Assembly (NCBI RefSeq): GCF_040182365.1
Contig: NZ_CP144460.1
Coordinates: 3,162,001-3,226,000, forward strand
DNA: 64,000 nt
Source of the DNA: Xanthomonas sp. 10-10
GTDB taxonomy: Bacteria > Pseudomonadota > Gammaproteobacteria > Xanthomonadales > Xanthomonadaceae
Reading direction: 5' to 3'
Shown here: piece by piece, positions 19,125 to 29,006 of the stretch
Numbering within the stretch: position 1 is the first letter of the stretch
How the letters are laid out: each line of letters starts with the position of its first letter
Program-made: the position numbers and the translations under genes
The notes under the pieces: generated by a model
The model's database searches: none
What the model saw: only the letters and a program-made list of their open reading frames with translations
What the model was told of the DNA's origin: nothing

Positions 19125-20009
19125 TCACGCCACCGCCTCTTGCGGACGTGCCTGACGCATCATCATCGCAGTCAGCTCGGCAATGCGGTCGCGCATTTCG
19201 CGACGGTCGCAGATCTGGTCGATGGCGCCGTGATCGAGCAGGAATTCCGAACGCTGGAAGCCTTCCGGCAAGGTTTCGCGCACGGTCTGCTCGATCACGC
19301 GCGGGCCGGCGAAGCCGATCAAGGCATGCGGCTCGGCGATGTTGATGTCGCCCAGCATGGCAAACGATGCAGACACGCCACCGGTCGTAGGATGGGTCAG
19401 CACCGAGATGTACGGCAGGCCGGCTTCGCGCAGGCGACCGAGCGCCGCGGAGGTCTTGGCCATCTGCATCAGCGAGAACAGGCCTTCCTGCATACGCGCG
19501 CCGCCGCTGGCGGAGAAGCACACGAACGGGCAGCCCACTTCCAGCGCCACCTCGGCCGCACGCGCAAAGCGCTCGCCGACCACCGAGCCCATCGAACCGC
19601 CCATGAAGGCGAAATCGAAGGCGGCAGCGACCAGCGGATTGCCCTTGAGCGTGCCGCGCATGGCGATCAGCGCGTCGTATTCGCCGCTGGCCTTCTGACT
19701 GGCCTTGATGCGTTCGCCGTAGCGCTTCTGGTCCTTGAACTTGAGCACGTCGACCGGGCCCAGCTGGGCGGCGATCTCGGTGGTCGCGGTTTCCGGGTCG
19801 AACAGCGAGTTCAGGCGCGCGCGCGCGCGGATGGCCATGTGGTGGTCACACTTCGGACACACCTCCAGGTTCTCCTCAAGCTCCGGGCCGTACAGCGCGC
19901 TGCCGCAGTTGCTGCACTTTTCCCACAGACCCTCGGGAACGCTGCGCTTCTTGGCCGGGGTGTTCTCGGTGCGGATGCCGGAGGGCATCAATTTGCTGAG
20001 CCAACTCAT
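19125..20009 (-). CDS. accD: Acetyl-CoA carboxylase carboxyltransferase subunit beta
   Basis: Zinc-containing beta subunit of the carboxyltransferase that makes malonyl-CoA for fatty-acid synthesis. 294 residues. The N-terminal zinc ribbon is CSNCGSALY...CPKCDHH. The catalytic core has the oxyanion-hole loops [11 protein letters not shown] and [14 protein letters not shown], and the segment [18 protein letters not shown]. The start at 20009 ([11 protein letters not shown]) is chosen over a short upstream extension. In this group accD lies near trpA, as here. Confidence 0.96.
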   Translation of the reverse strand: MSWLSKLMPSGIRTENTPAKKRSVPEGLWEKCSNCGSALYGPELEENLEVCPKCDHHMAIRARARLNSLFDPETATTEIAAQLGPVDVLKFKDQKRYGERIKASQKASGEYDALIAMRGTLKGNPLVAAAFDFAFMGGSMGSVVGERFARAAEVALEVGCPFVCFSASGGARMQEGLFSLMQMAKTSAALGRLREAGLPYISVLTHPTTGGVSASFAMLGDINIAEPHALIGFAGPRVIEQTVRETLPEGFQRSEFLLDHGAIDQICDRREMRDRIAELTAMMMRQARPQEAVA

Positions 20010-20328
20010 GCGTGTATGACAATCCATGCAGGGCGGCGATGCGGGCCGCAGAGGGGCGACAGTCTAACGCGCCGCGGGAATACCAAGGTAGCGGGCGTCA
20101 TGAATGCACGCTCTGAGTCTGTGCCCGATCCCGGCGGGTTCGGAGGCAGGATGTTCTGTGGAATGCCAGATGCGGGGGTGATTGCCGGCTGCTTCAGCGC
20201 TTTGATGATGCAGCGCAGTCTGATGGTTGCACGTGGCTGCCCCCCCTACCCTCCCTCCCCCCCGCGCCGCGCCCAGGCACGCGCGCCAGCTGTGCCTTCT
20301 CGCCCTGCCGGGAGGGAGCTCTGTGTTC
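20010..20328. other. Intergenic region between trpA and accD
   Basis: About 320 bases without a supported gene. It includes a long pyrimidine-rich run around 20240-20270 (mostly C with T, purine-rich on the transcribed minus strand). This lies just after trpA and could contribute to transcription ending or pausing. No clear stem with T-run is visible. The accD promoter probably lies in its left part. Confidence 0.5.
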
Positions 20329-21147
20329 TTACGCCTGGTCCAGCGCCTGTCGCAGCGGGGCCAGGAAGGCTTCGGCGCGTTCGCGGGCGTTGCGCACATC
20401 CTCGGCGTCGGCCAGGGCTGCGACCAGGGCGCTGCCGACAACGACACCATCGGCATCGACCGCCATTGCAGCGGCACTGGCAGCGTCCTTGATGCCGAAT
20501 CCTGCCACCACCGGTGCGCCGGCGCGTTGACGCAGCTGGCGCAGGCGGTCGCTGGCGGCATGGGTATCGAGCAGGTTCGAAGCGCCGGTCACGCCGGCAA
20601 AGCTGACGTAGTACAGGTAGCCCTGCGCGGTGCTGCACAGCATGTCCAGCCGCTGCTCGCTGGTGGTCGGCGAGGCCAGCGCGATCAGCGCCAGCCCGAC
20701 CTCGGTAAAGATCTCGCGGGTCTCGTCGGCCTCTTCCGGCGGCAGGTCCACCAGCAGCAGGCCGTCCACGCCGGCGGCAACGGCGGCTTCGGCAAAGCGC
20801 CGCGTGCCGTGGATTTCGATCGGGTTGAGGTAGCCCATCAGCACCACCGGGGTAGCGCCGTCTTCGCGGCGGAATTCGTGCACCGCTTCCAGCACGTAGG
20901 CCAGGCCGGCGCCACGGCCCAGCGCGCGCTCGGAGCTGCGCTGGATGGTGGGACCGTCGGCCATCGGGTCGGAGAACGGTACGCCGAGTTCGATGACGTC
21001 CGCTCCGGCGCGCACCAGCGCATGCATCACCGGCACGGTGGCTTCCAGCGATGGATCGCCGGCGGTAATGAAGGGGATAAGCGCCTTGCGGCCGGCTTGA
21101 CGCAGGACGTCGAAACGCGCAGCGATACGGTCTGGCGCGCTGCTCAT
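20329..21147 (-). CDS. trpA: Tryptophan synthase alpha chain
   Basis: Cleaves indole-3-glycerol phosphate to indole and glyceraldehyde 3-phosphate in the alpha2beta2 complex. 272 residues of TIM barrel. The catalytic glutamate lies in DVIELGVPFSDPMADGPTIQ and the catalytic aspartate in LLLVDLPPEE. The phosphate-binding loops are GFGIKDA and DGVVVGSALV. The ATG at 21147 overlaps the stop of the preceding unknown gene (ATGA), so trpA is coupled to that gene and only indirectly to trpB. Confidence 0.96.
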   Translation of the reverse strand: MSSAPDRIAARFDVLRQAGRKALIPFITAGDPSLEATVPVMHALVRAGADVIELGVPFSDPMADGPTIQRSSERALGRGAGLAYVLEAVHEFRREDGATPVVLMGYLNPIEIHGTRRFAEAAVAAGVDGLLLVDLPPEEADETREIFTEVGLALIALASPTTSEQRLDMLCSTAQGYLYYVSFAGVTGASNLLDTHAASDRLRQLRQRAGAPVVAGFGIKDAASAAAMAVDADGVVVGSALVAALADAEDVRNARERAEAFLAPLRQALDQA

Positions 21148-21662
21148 GCGCAACCCTCCACCAACTGCACGGCATCCCAGCTTCCCCAGTACATCGATGT
21201 CACAGTGCCTTCTCCGGTTTCGTAGCGAACGGCGAACTCGCCTTGCGGGTCGCGCCAAGTCAGATAAAGATCGTTGCCGCCGTCGCGGCCGTACTTATGC
21301 GGCTGGACGCTGAAGCCCGACGGCAGGCGCGCCCGCGCGGCAGCTTCGCTGTCGCCTACCTGGATGCCGAACGGGCCCACCGCGCCTCGGTCGCTGACAT
21401 CGAACCGGACGATGCGATCGTCTTCGACCATCATCGACACCGCATCGGGTAGCAGCCCCGCTTCCACATAGCCGCACGGCCCCAACGGCCCCACATTCAG
21501 AGGTACCCAGCGCGCGCGTGCCTGCAACTCACTGAAGCGCTGGCCGACCCGCACGGCGCCACTGCGATCCAGCTCGGGCGCAGGCGTCGCGGCCAGGGCG
21601 AGCGCAGACATGCACAGCAGTGCCGCACCGCAGCCCAGCGTGCGCAGCTGCGCCGCGATCAC
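21144..21662 (-). CDS. Secreted protein of unknown function between trpB and trpA
   Basis: 172 residues if started at GTG (21662), which overlaps the trpB stop as GTGA. The stop overlaps the trpA start as ATGA. The N-terminus is a signal peptide (basic start, then [15 protein letters not shown]). The mature part is about 145 residues, acidic, with no domain I recognise. It contains [20 protein letters not shown] and a C-terminal [20 protein letters not shown]. The first of these resembles ligand-free beta folds in which a low-complexity GxxG segment precedes a helix; no function is inferred. Its tight coupling into trpBA is unexpected for an exported protein. Confidence 0.72.
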   Translation of the reverse strand: MIAAQLRTLGCGAALLCMSALALAATPAPELDRSGAVRVGQRFSELQARARWVPLNVGPLGPCGYVEAGLLPDAVSMMVEDDRIVRFDVSDRGAVGPFGIQVGDSEAAARARLPSGFSVQPHKYGRDGGNDLYLTWRDPQGEFAVRYETGEGTVTSMYWGSWDAVQLVEGCA

Positions 21663-22876
21663 AGCACCATGCCTTCGCGTGCGGCGATGGTATGCACGTC
21701 CTTGTCGCCACGCCCGGACAGGTTGCACAGGATCAGCGCATCCCTGGGCAGCTCGCGCGCCAGCTTGATCGACTGCGCCACCGCGTGGCTGGATTCCAGC
21801 GCCGCGAGAATGCCCTCGGTGTGCGCAAGCAGATGAAACGCCGCCATTGCCTCGTCATCGGTGATGCCCTGATACACGGCGCGACCGCTGTCGGACAGGA
21901 ACGCGTGCTCGGGCCCGACGCCGGGGTAATCCAGGCCGGCGGAGATCGAATGGGTTTCGGTGATCTGGCCGTCGTCGTCGCAGATCACATAGGTGCGGTT
22001 GCCGTGCAGCACGCCGGGGCGGCCGGCGGCGATGGATGCGGCATGCCTGCCGGTCGCGATGCCGTCGCCGGCGGCTTCGGCGCCATAGATCCTGACGCCG
22101 GGGTCGTTGAGGAAGGCGTGGAACAGGCCGATGGCATTGCTGCCGCCCCCGACACAGGCGCTGATCGCGTCCGGCAGCCGGCCATAGTCCTGCAGCATCT
22201 GCTCGCGCGCCTCGCGGCCCACGATCGCGTTGAAGTCGCGCACCATGCGCGGGTACGGGTCCGGGCCGGCCACCGTGCCGATGATGTAGAAGGTGTCGCG
22301 CACATTGGTGACCCAGTCGCGCATCGCTTCGTTGAGCGCATCCTTGAGCGTGGCCGAGCCGGACGTCACCGGAACCACTTTGGCGCCCAGCAGCTGCATC
22401 CGGTAGACGTTGATCTTCTGCCGTTCGATATCGGTGGCGCCCATGTAGACCACGCATTCCAGGCCCAGCCGCGCCGCCACCGTGGCACTGGCCACGCCGT
22501 GCTGGCCGGCACCGGTCTCGGCAATGATGCGGGTCTTGCCCATGCGGCTGGCCAGCAGAGCCTGGCCGATGGTGTTGTTGATCTTGTGCGCGCCGGTGTG
22601 GTTCAGATCTTCGCGCTTGAGCAGGATCTGCGCGCCGCCCACTTCGCGGCTGAGCCGCTCGGCGTGATAGATCGGGCTGGGCCGGCCGACGTAATGCTTG
22701 AGGTCCTTGTCGTATTCGGCGATGAACGACGGGTCCTGACGCGCCTGATCGTAGGCGGCAGACAGTTCCTGCAGCGGGCCGATCAAGGTTTCGGCGACAA
22801 ACCGGCCACCGAATTTGCCGAAATGGCCGGCAGCATCCGGATAGGCGTAAAAGTCACTGATGGGCTGGGCCGACAT
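21659..22876 (-). CDS. trpB: Tryptophan synthase beta chain
   Basis: PLP enzyme that condenses indole with serine to give tryptophan. 405 residues. The PLP lysine is in [12 protein letters not shown], the phosphate-binding loop is GGGSNAIG, and the catalytic glutamate region is [11 protein letters not shown]. The start at 22876 ([14 protein letters not shown]) has AGAGGAT about five bases upstream; an upstream open frame is not conserved-looking. It is transcribed divergently from the LysR-type gene, the arrangement seen for trpI/trpBA in pseudomonads. Confidence 0.97.
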   Translation of the reverse strand: MSAQPISDFYAYPDAAGHFGKFGGRFVAETLIGPLQELSAAYDQARQDPSFIAEYDKDLKHYVGRPSPIYHAERLSREVGGAQILLKREDLNHTGAHKINNTIGQALLASRMGKTRIIAETGAGQHGVASATVAARLGLECVVYMGATDIERQKINVYRMQLLGAKVVPVTSGSATLKDALNEAMRDWVTNVRDTFYIIGTVAGPDPYPRMVRDFNAIVGREAREQMLQDYGRLPDAISACVGGGSNAIGLFHAFLNDPGVRIYGAEAAGDGIATGRHAASIAAGRPGVLHGNRTYVICDDDGQITETHSISAGLDYPGVGPEHAFLSDSGRAVYQGITDDEAMAAFHLLAHTEGILAALESSHAVAQSIKLARELPRDALILCNLSGRGDKDVHTIAAREGMVL

Positions 22877-22983
22877 GGAGATCCTCTGCAGCGATGCGGT
22901 CATACGCGAAGCCGCCACCTTACCGCAGCCGGGCGCCGCGATAAATCGATAAGATTGCCGCAACCTGTGATCTGGACTCACAC
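22877..22983. promoter_or_regulatory. Divergent promoter/operator region between trpB and the LysR regulator
   Basis: 107 bases hold both promoters and presumably the regulator's binding site. An A/T-rich core, CGATAAATCGATAAGATTG at about 22939-22957, contains a repeated CGATAA and an ATCGAT palindrome, and is the most likely operator core in an otherwise GC-rich stretch. By analogy with TrpI of Pseudomonas, indoleglycerol phosphate could be the inducer signal. The site assignment is inference. Confidence 0.45.
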
Positions 22984-23910
22984 ATGAGTACCGCTCTCCC
23001 ACCACTGGCGGCGCTACGCGCCTTCGAAGCCGCCGCACGCCTGCAAAGCGTCAGCCGCGCCGCGCAGGAACTGCACGTCACCCATGGCGCCATCAGCCGC
23101 CACGTCCGCTCGCTGGAGCAGGCCTTGGGTGCGGCGTTGTTCGCGCGCCAGGGGCGCGGCCTGGTACTGACGGCTGCCGGTACCCGCCTGCGCGATGCGA
23201 CCGGCGAAGGCTTCGCATTGATCGCCGACACCTGGGCCGCGTTACGCCGCCCGGCCAGCGAGGCGCCGCTGGTACTGGGCTGCTCCGGCAGCCTGCTGGC
23301 GCGCTGGGTCATTCCGCGGCTTGGCCTGCTGCAGCGCGACCTGCCCGACCTGCGCCTGCACCTGTCGGCCAACGAACAACCGCCAGGCCCGGATCTGGAC
23401 GGCCTGGACGCGGCCTTGCTGCTGGACACCCCGCCGTGGCCCGGCGAGTGGCAGGTGCATGAGCTGGGCGTGGAATGGATCGGCCCGGTGCTGAGTCCGC
23501 AGCTGGGCAGCGCCCTTCAGATCGACGCAAAATCCCCAGCCGCCCTGCGCGATCAGCGTTTGCTGCACACCCGCTCACGGCCGCAGGCCTGGCCGGAATG
23601 GGCACAGGCACATGGCCTCGCACCCGACGCGCTGCGCTTCGGGACCGAGTTCGAGCATCTGGTGTACCTGCTGGAAGCTGCCGCTGCCGGCCTGGGAGTC
23701 GCAATCGCCCCCTACCCACTGGTTGCCGCGGACCTGGCCGCCGGACGCCTGCTGGCACCCTGGGGCTTCGCCGCCACACGCGGGCGCTGGGTGCTGTGCG
23801 CTGCCAGGCGCAATCCGGACCCACGCATCGAACGCCTTGCCGGCTGGCTGGTCGATGCATTGGCCCGGGATAAGTACACGCCAACCACGCCGGATACGCG
23901 AGGCGCCTGA
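22984..23910 (+). CDS. LysR-family regulator, TrpI-like candidate activator of trpBA
   Basis: 308 residues. The N-terminal winged helix-turn-helix is typical of LysR proteins and close to the GcvA/TrpI branch: [20 protein letters not shown], then [21 protein letters not shown] periplasmic-binding-protein-like effector domain follows (about 90-295). Divergent orientation and 107-base spacing to trpB make control of trpB, the unknown gene and trpA the simplest role, as for TrpI. I leave the symbol blank because orthology is not proven. Start at ATG 22984. Confidence 0.82.
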   Translation: MSTALPPLAALRAFEAAARLQSVSRAAQELHVTHGAISRHVRSLEQALGAALFARQGRGLVLTAAGTRLRDATGEGFALIADTWAALRRPASEAPLVLGCSGSLLARWVIPRLGLLQRDLPDLRLHLSANEQPPGPDLDGLDAALLLDTPPWPGEWQVHELGVEWIGPVLSPQLGSALQIDAKSPAALRDQRLLHTRSRPQAWPEWAQAHGLAPDALRFGTEFEHLVYLLEAAAAGLGVAIAPYPLVAADLAAGRLLAPWGFAATRGRWVLCAARRNPDPRIERLAGWLVDALARDKYTPTTPDTRGA

Positions 23911-24321
23911 GCTTGCATCGCGCACCGGCATCGCCAAACAACGCTCACGCGCAGCGGACAGGCCGTCACGCACGATCGTGCGAGATTGGTAGGGACGGTC
24001 CGTCTGGAAGCGGATATCACGCGTGTCACATGCCGCGACCAGGACCGGCCGCGCCAGCCCGACGGTGGGCGCGGCCGCTATGAAGGCAAGTGCCCGCGTT
24101 ACAAGGCGGGCACGGCAGCGCAGGGGATATGCAGGGAGGCAAGCGTCCGGGCGAACCGCAGTGCCGCAAATGGACAGATACGTGGAGTACGTGGATGCAG
24201 CCGCTCGCCGGCCTTCAAAAAGCGATCAACAAGCACGACCCGCTCGCAGCCATCCATAACCAATCACAGCGCAGCAAACCCGCTCTTGCCACTGCCTAAT
24301 CCCAACTCCCCAATCCCCAAC
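23911..24321. other. Intergenic region with a C-rich (G-rich on minus strand) repeat
   Basis: 411 bases between the LysR gene and trpF, which converge. No supported gene. At 24299-24320 the plus strand reads as CCC/CCCC tracts separated by AACT and AAT, so the minus strand carries GGGG-ATT-GGGG-AGTT-GGG. This is the same heptad-like repeat found at 48027-48056. The rest shows nothing recognisable. Confidence 0.6.
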
Positions 24322-24990
24322 CTACGCCATCTCGTGGCAGTCGGCCCGGCGTACTTCTTCCACGAATTTGCGCATCTTGTGGCCGTCCTTGATGCCGGGC
24401 GCAAGCTCCACCCCGCTGGACACGTCCACCCCCCACGGCAGCGTGGCGACGATCGCGTCGAACACGTTGTCGGCGGTGATGCCACCGGCGAGCAGGAACG
24501 GGCGATGCAGGCCGGTGGGCAGGCGCGACCAGTCGAAGGTCTTGCCGGTGCCGCCGCCTGCGCCAGGCGCGTGGCTGTCGAACAGGAAGCCGGCGGTGTT
24601 GGGATAGGCCAACTGTAAGGTACGTGCGTTGGCGTCCTCGCCATTGACTCCGGCGCTGCCCATCGGCACTGCCTTGAGGTAGGGCAGATTGAAGCTGCGA
24701 CAGAATGCGTCGTCTTCCTCGCCGTGGAATTGCAGCAGCGTCGGGCGCACGGTGCGCACCACTTCGCGCACTTCTTCCTTGGAATTGTTGCGGAACAAGG
24801 CCACTACATCGACCATCGGCGCGGTGGCCTGGCGCATCGCGCGCGCCTCGGCCGGCGCCACGCGGCGCGGACTGCCGTGCGCAAAGATGAAACCCACCGC
24901 GTCCACACCCAGCTCCCCGGCCAGCCGGATGTCTCCGGCGCGGGTCATGCCACAGAACTTGATGCGGGTGCGGTACAGCGATCGATTCAT
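24322..24990 (-). CDS. trpF: Phosphoribosylanthranilate isomerase
   Basis: Amadori isomerase of tryptophan synthesis, 222 residues, TIM barrel. The catalytic cysteine is in [12 protein letters not shown] near the N-terminus and the catalytic aspartate in [20 protein letters not shown]. The phosphate loops are [10 protein letters not shown] and GVDVSSGVE. The start at 24990 overlaps the truA stop (ATGA). A longer upstream frame runs inside truA and was rejected. truA-trpF coupling is common in gammaproteobacteria. Confidence 0.96.
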   Translation of the reverse strand: MNRSLYRTRIKFCGMTRAGDIRLAGELGVDAVGFIFAHGSPRRVAPAEARAMRQATAPMVDVVALFRNNSKEEVREVVRTVRPTLLQFHGEEDDAFCRSFNLPYLKAVPMGSAGVNGEDANARTLQLAYPNTAGFLFDSHAPGAGGGTGKTFDWSRLPTGLHRPFLLAGGITADNVFDAIVATLPWGVDVSSGVELAPGIKDGHKMRKFVEEVRRADCHEMA

Positions 24991-25760
24991 TGGGTCACCT
25001 CGGCAGGCAGATGCCACTCTGCAGGATACAGAGGCCCGATAAACACCAGGCCTTGTGGCGGCGCTGTCGGCCCGGCAACCGTGCGGTCGCGCCCGGCGAG
25101 CAACGTCGCGATCCAGTCGATCGGCTGCTCGCCAGTACCGACCAAAATCAGCGAGCCCACAATATTCCGCACCATGTGATGAAGGAATGCATTGGCTTGT
25201 ACCTGCACCTCCACCACCTCGCCGGTGCGCTGTACGGTGATGGCCTGCAGGTTGCGGCGCGCATGCAGGGCCTGACACTGCACGCTGCGAAACGCGCTGA
25301 AGTCGTTTTCGCCCAACAACGCCTGCGCCGCAGTGTGCATGGCCTCGGCATCGAGCGGCCGACGTTCCCAGCTCAGCGTTTGTCGATACAGCGCCGGGCG
25401 GATCTGCCGGTTCAGCAGGCAGTAGCGATAGCGGCGCGCGCGTGCGGAAAACCGCGCATGAAAATCGGCGGCGGCCGGCACGCACCAGCGTACCGCGATC
25501 GACGGCGGCAGCCGCGCGGTGGTGCCCAGCATCCAGCCACGCGGCTGCCGCAGCGCATCGCTGTCGAAATGCACCACCTGGCATTGCCCATGGACGCCGG
25601 CATCGGTGCGACCGGCGCAGACCACCTGGATCGGCGCGTCGGCGACCGACGACAATGCCGCCTGCAAGCTGGCCTGCACGCTCGGCCCGCCGTGCTCACC
25701 CAGCTGCTGCCAGCCCTGGAACTCGCTGCCGTCGTACTCCACGCCCAGCGCGTAACGCAT
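24987..25760 (-). CDS. truA: tRNA pseudouridine(38-40) synthase
   Basis: Makes pseudouridine at positions 38-40 of the tRNA anticodon stem. 257 residues. The N-terminus [17 protein letters not shown] is typical, and the catalytic aspartate lies in [32 protein letters not shown] near the C-terminus is the second family signature. Start ATG at 25760; the stop overlaps trpF. Confidence 0.96.
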   Translation of the reverse strand: MRYALGVEYDGSEFQGWQQLGEHGGPSVQASLQAALSSVADAPIQVVCAGRTDAGVHGQCQVVHFDSDALRQPRGWMLGTTARLPPSIAVRWCVPAAADFHARFSARARRYRYCLLNRQIRPALYRQTLSWERRPLDAEAMHTAAQALLGENDFSAFRSVQCQALHARRNLQAITVQRTGEVVEVQVQANAFLHHMVRNIVGSLILVGTGEQPIDWIATLLAGRDRTVAGPTAPPQGLVFIGPLYPAEWHLPAEVTQ

Positions 25761-25934
25761 CGGTACCTGCCTGTTGATCGAATCGGTGAAGCGTCTGCAT
25801 CAAACGTCGCAAAGCGCAAATGCGCAATCGAGCAGCGACACCGATAGCACGCTACGCATGTTGCGGCTACATGGTACAGCCGGCGAAGAAGATGCCGACA
25901 GAGCCTGCCGGCAACACGTCATCGGGCGCTGGCC

Positions 25935-26306
25935 TCAGGCCGCAGCGCGCTCGGACCACACCGCCAGCGTGCTGCCGCCGGGCTCGCGGAAATGAAACCG
26001 GCTGCCACCGGGAAAGCCGAAGACCGGCTTGACGATCTCGCCGCCTGCCGCGCGCACGCGTTCCAGCATCGGCTGCAGGTCGTCTGCATACAGCACCACC
26101 AACGGCCCGCCTTCTGCCGGGACGGGTACCGTGGCGCGATAAAAGCCCCCGTCCAGACGGCCATCGTTGAAGGCCAGATAATCCGGGCCATAGGCCTGGA
26201 ACTGCCAGCCGAACACGGTCTCGAAGAAGGCCCGGCTGGCATCGGGATCGATGGACGCGAACTCCACATAATCGATCCGGCGTTCGCGCACCGCCATGCG
26301 CTCCAT
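25935..26306 (-). CDS. VOC-superfamily (glyoxalase-like) protein
   Basis: 123 residues if started at ATG 26306 (MERMAVRERR); an ATG at 26297 is almost as likely and has GGAG just upstream. The protein has the paired beta-alpha-beta-beta-beta fold: YVEFASIDPDASRAFFETVF in the first half and VFGFPGGSRFHFREPGGSTL in the second. These are typical of small glyoxalase/bleomycin-resistance-like proteins. The substrate is unknown. It follows fimV closely on the same strand. Confidence 0.82.
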   Translation of the reverse strand: MERMAVRERRIDYVEFASIDPDASRAFFETVFGWQFQAYGPDYLAFNDGRLDGGFYRATVPVPAEGGPLVVLYADDLQPMLERVRAAGGEIVKPVFGFPGGSRFHFREPGGSTLAVWSERAAA

Positions 26307-26314
26307 CGCCGGAC

Positions 26315-28276
26315 TCACGCCAGCTGTTCCAGCAATTGGGCCGCTTCGGCGCGGGTGGCGTCGTCGCCGGTGGCGGCCACTTCCAGCAACAGACCGCGCG
26401 CGGTGTCCTTGTCGCCCAGGTCCATGTACGCAACCGCCAATTCCAGGCGATCGCGCCCTGCCGAGGCGAACTCCCTGTTGCCGACCGCCGTGGGCGACTC
26501 CACCGGGAGGGCCGGCGCCTGCTCGACATCTTCGGGATGCTGCAACACCTGCTCGAAGTCGAAGCCGTCCTGGACGGAGGACGTCGTGGCGGGCGCCGGG
26601 CGCTCGCCAAGCGCGTGCTGCGGCTCGATCTGCTGCGACGGCAGCTCGGATTGCTGCGCAAGCCCGGATTGCGGGTCGTCCAGTTCGGGCTCCGTAACCG
26701 GCGCCGGCGGGGCCGCGCGCAGCGCACGCCATTCGTCGCTATTGACCACCGGTGCTGCCACGACCGGCTCGGACGGCAACGGCTCGCGCCGCAACATGTC
26801 CGATAGCGGCGTGGGCGCGTCGTGGACGCGCTCGTCTTCGCGCAGGTTGGCGTGTTCGAACTCGGTTTCGTGCAGCACCTCGTGTTCGCTGGGCTCGGTG
26901 GCCTGCGGGTCGTGCTGCTGCCCGGCAGCCTCCGTCGCAGCGATCGGCGGTGCGAAGTCGAACTGGCGGCGCGGCAACGGCGGCAGCGGCGATGGCTTGC
27001 GACGACGCGCTGCCAGCCACGCGACCACCGCCGCCACGATCAACACCAGCGCCCCGATCAACCACAGCGGGAAGCCGCCGCCTTGCGGGGCAGCCTGCGG
27101 CGCCTCGGCCAGGCGCTTCTGCGCGGCTGCCAGGTCGGTGTCCTTCATGGCGATCAAGGCTTGCTGTTGCTGCTTGAGCTTTTCCAGGTCGGCCACGCGC
27201 GAGCGCAGGTCCTGCAATTCCGCATCGCGGGTGGCGATGTCTTCCTTGGCCTGTTGCAACTGTTGGTTGGCCGCCATCTCGCCCTCGCCTTCGGCACTGG
27301 TGCCGGACGTGGCGCCGGCGGTGTTGGTCTGAGTCGCCACTGCCGGGGCGATTTCGAGCCGCGCGCCGCTACCGGCCGCGGTGGACGCAGTCGGTGCGGC
27401 AGGCGTTGCTGCAGCAGCGGCACCGGCATCGGCCGGTTGCGGAATGGCCGAGCGCGCCTGCCGCCATTGGGCAGCCTGCTCGCGCACCATCACCGCCGCT
27501 TCGGCCGCGTTGACCTGCGCCAGCGCGTCTTCCTGCGGCGTGCGCAGCACGGCGCCCTGCTTGAGGCGATTGATGTTGCCGTTGACGAAGGCATCCGGAT
27601 TGGTCCGCAGCAACGCCAGCATGGTCTGATCCAGCGAATGGCCGCTGGAGCGGGCCAGGCCTGCTGCAATTTCCGACAAGGTCTGGCCCGAGCGGACGGC
27701 CGGCAATGCATCGCCAGCCTGCGTGGCGGCGGGTGCGGTTGCCGCGGCCCGCGTCGGCGCCGCAGCGCCAGCATCACCTGCCGCGCGTTCTACCGCCGGA
27801 GCCGCCGCTGGTTCGCGTGCAATCGTGTTGCTGGCGCCGGCACGCGGCGCCTCGATGGCCGGTTCGGCAACTGCGGCAGCGGTGTTGGGCGCGTCGACCA
27901 GTGCGGCATACTCGCGCACCAGACGGCCCTGGCCCCACTCCACTTCGATCAGAAAATTGATCGCTGGCTGGTCCACCGGCTGGCTGCTGGTCACGCGGAT
28001 CACCGCACGCCCGCGCGCGTCCTGCGCGAACTGGAACTGCAGGTTGCTGACCAGACCTTGCGGCCGCTCCAGCCCAACCCGCGCAAAGGTGGTCGCCGAT
28101 GCCAGCGCCACGCGCGCGTTGTCGAGCTCGCCCGGCTCGTTGGAGATGACCGGAATCTCGGCCACCAACGGCTGCCCGGGTTTGGACAGCACCCGGATAT
28201 CGCCCAAGCCCAACGCCATCGCGGCGCCGCTGCAAGCCATCAGCAGCAACGCGCCTATCCCTTGTATCGGACGCAT
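26315..28276 (-). CDS. fimV: FimV-like peptidoglycan-binding pilus assembly/polarity protein
   Basis: Homologue of FimV/HubP, which links the cell pole and peptidoglycan to type IV pilus assembly and twitching. 653 residues from ATG 28276, which has AGGGG five bases upstream; an ATG at 28300 is the alternative. A signal peptide precedes the FimV N-terminal domain (GDIRVLSKPGQPLVAEIPV). A LysM-like segment (VRSGQTLSEIA) and a coiled coil (about 345-410) follow, then one transmembrane helix (FPLWLIGALVLIVAAVVAWL). An acidic cytoplasmic region ends in the FimV C-terminal motif (ELAVAYMDLGDKDTARGLLL). It is shorter than Pseudomonas FimV, mainly in the acidic region. Confidence 0.88.
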   Translation of the reverse strand: MRPIQGIGALLLMACSGAAMALGLGDIRVLSKPGQPLVAEIPVISNEPGELDNARVALASATTFARVGLERPQGLVSNLQFQFAQDARGRAVIRVTSSQPVDQPAINFLIEVEWGQGRLVREYAALVDAPNTAAAVAEPAIEAPRAGASNTIAREPAAAPAVERAAGDAGAAAPTRAAATAPAATQAGDALPAVRSGQTLSEIAAGLARSSGHSLDQTMLALLRTNPDAFVNGNINRLKQGAVLRTPQEDALAQVNAAEAAVMVREQAAQWRQARSAIPQPADAGAAAAATPAAPTASTAAGSGARLEIAPAVATQTNTAGATSGTSAEGEGEMAANQQLQQAKEDIATRDAELQDLRSRVADLEKLKQQQQALIAMKDTDLAAAQKRLAEAPQAAPQGGGFPLWLIGALVLIVAAVVAWLAARRRKPSPLPPLPRRQFDFAPPIAATEAAGQQHDPQATEPSEHEVLHETEFEHANLREDERVHDAPTPLSDMLRREPLPSEPVVAAPVVNSDEWRALRAAPPAPVTEPELDDPQSGLAQQSELPSQQIEPQHALGERPAPATTSSVQDGFDFEQVLQHPEDVEQAPALPVESPTAVGNREFASAGRDRLELAVAYMDLGDKDTARGLLLEVAATGDDATRAEAAQLLEQLA

Positions 28277-28703
28277 CGCGCCCCTGCCCCTATGTTTCAT
28301 GGGTAGCAATATAGCCGCTGAATGAGCGAAAAAGTCGTTCGCGCGTCGCACGCGCGCCGCCCCTGCGATGCCGCACCGCGACATCGGTGCACAGGCGCAG
28401 CTGTCGACCACGAATCGGCAGCCCCACAAGCCCGGGACACGAGAGCGAAGAACGCGTAGTGCAGCTGTTACGTAGCGCGCACACGGAACCGGCTCCGCTG
28501 CTGGCGTGATCGCTATCGGCTCATGTGCAGATCGATCGTGGGAAGCGCTTCACGCGTCGGGCCAAGCTGCGCTTCATTGGAAAGGCACGCAGTGCAGGCG
28601 ATCGGCCTTCGCAGGGAGACCGGTGACATACAAGCGCCCTTTACGGCAGGCACATTCTTGACCCAGGCACCAGGGAGTTCGACAGCCTCAGGCCATCGGC
28701 ACG

Positions 28704-28769
28704 TGTAAGGCGCACCCGTGCGCGACGGGGCGTCACCGGGACAGCCATCGCGCGCGAGCGCGCTCCTAC
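28704..28769. repeat. REP-type palindrome 1 downstream of asd (left arm degenerate)
   Basis: The right arm GCGCGCTCCTAC is intact. The left arm reads GTAAGGCGCACCCGTGCGCG, a degenerate form of the GTAGGAGCGCACCCGTGCGCG arm seen in the other copies. The central part GGGGCGTCACCGGGACAGCC is identical to that of copies 2 and 3. Confidence 0.7.
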
Positions 28770-28778
28770 ACGGACGTT

Positions 28779-29006
28779 GATCAGCCTTCTTGTGCGACCA
28801 GTTCGGTCAGCTGGACGGCGTTGCCTGCAGTTGCAGGGGAAGCCCATGCCACCCGCAACTCCTTCCTGCGAAGGGCGCTTGGTGACCACGGCGCTGCGCT
28901 TATCGCGAACGCGGGCGATCAGCCCTTGTAGGAGCGCACCCGTGCGCGACGACGGGGCGTCACCGGGACAGCCATCGCGCGCGAGCGCGCTCCTACGCGG
29001 GAGGTA
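28779..29006. repeat. Tandem unit 1 starting with a copy of the asd tail
   Basis: 228-base unit. Bases 28779-28823 match asd 29231-29275 with 3 mismatches in 45. The minus strand therefore still reads NAVQLTELVAQ followed by a codon ending and stop, against NAVQLAELVAQEG in asd. The remainder is about 110 bases of unique sequence and REP copy 2. Unit 2 (29007-29230) is nearly identical, so this is a direct tandem repeat. Confidence 0.8.
28928..28996. repeat. REP-type palindrome 2 downstream of asd
   Basis: Arms GTAGGAGCGCACCCGTGCGC and GCGCGCGAGCGCGCTCCTAC form an inverted repeat around GGGGCGTCACCGGGACAGCC. This is the GTAGGAGCG-type extragenic palindrome that recurs across this window (also at 29156, 45067 and 63177). 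Confidence 0.8.
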
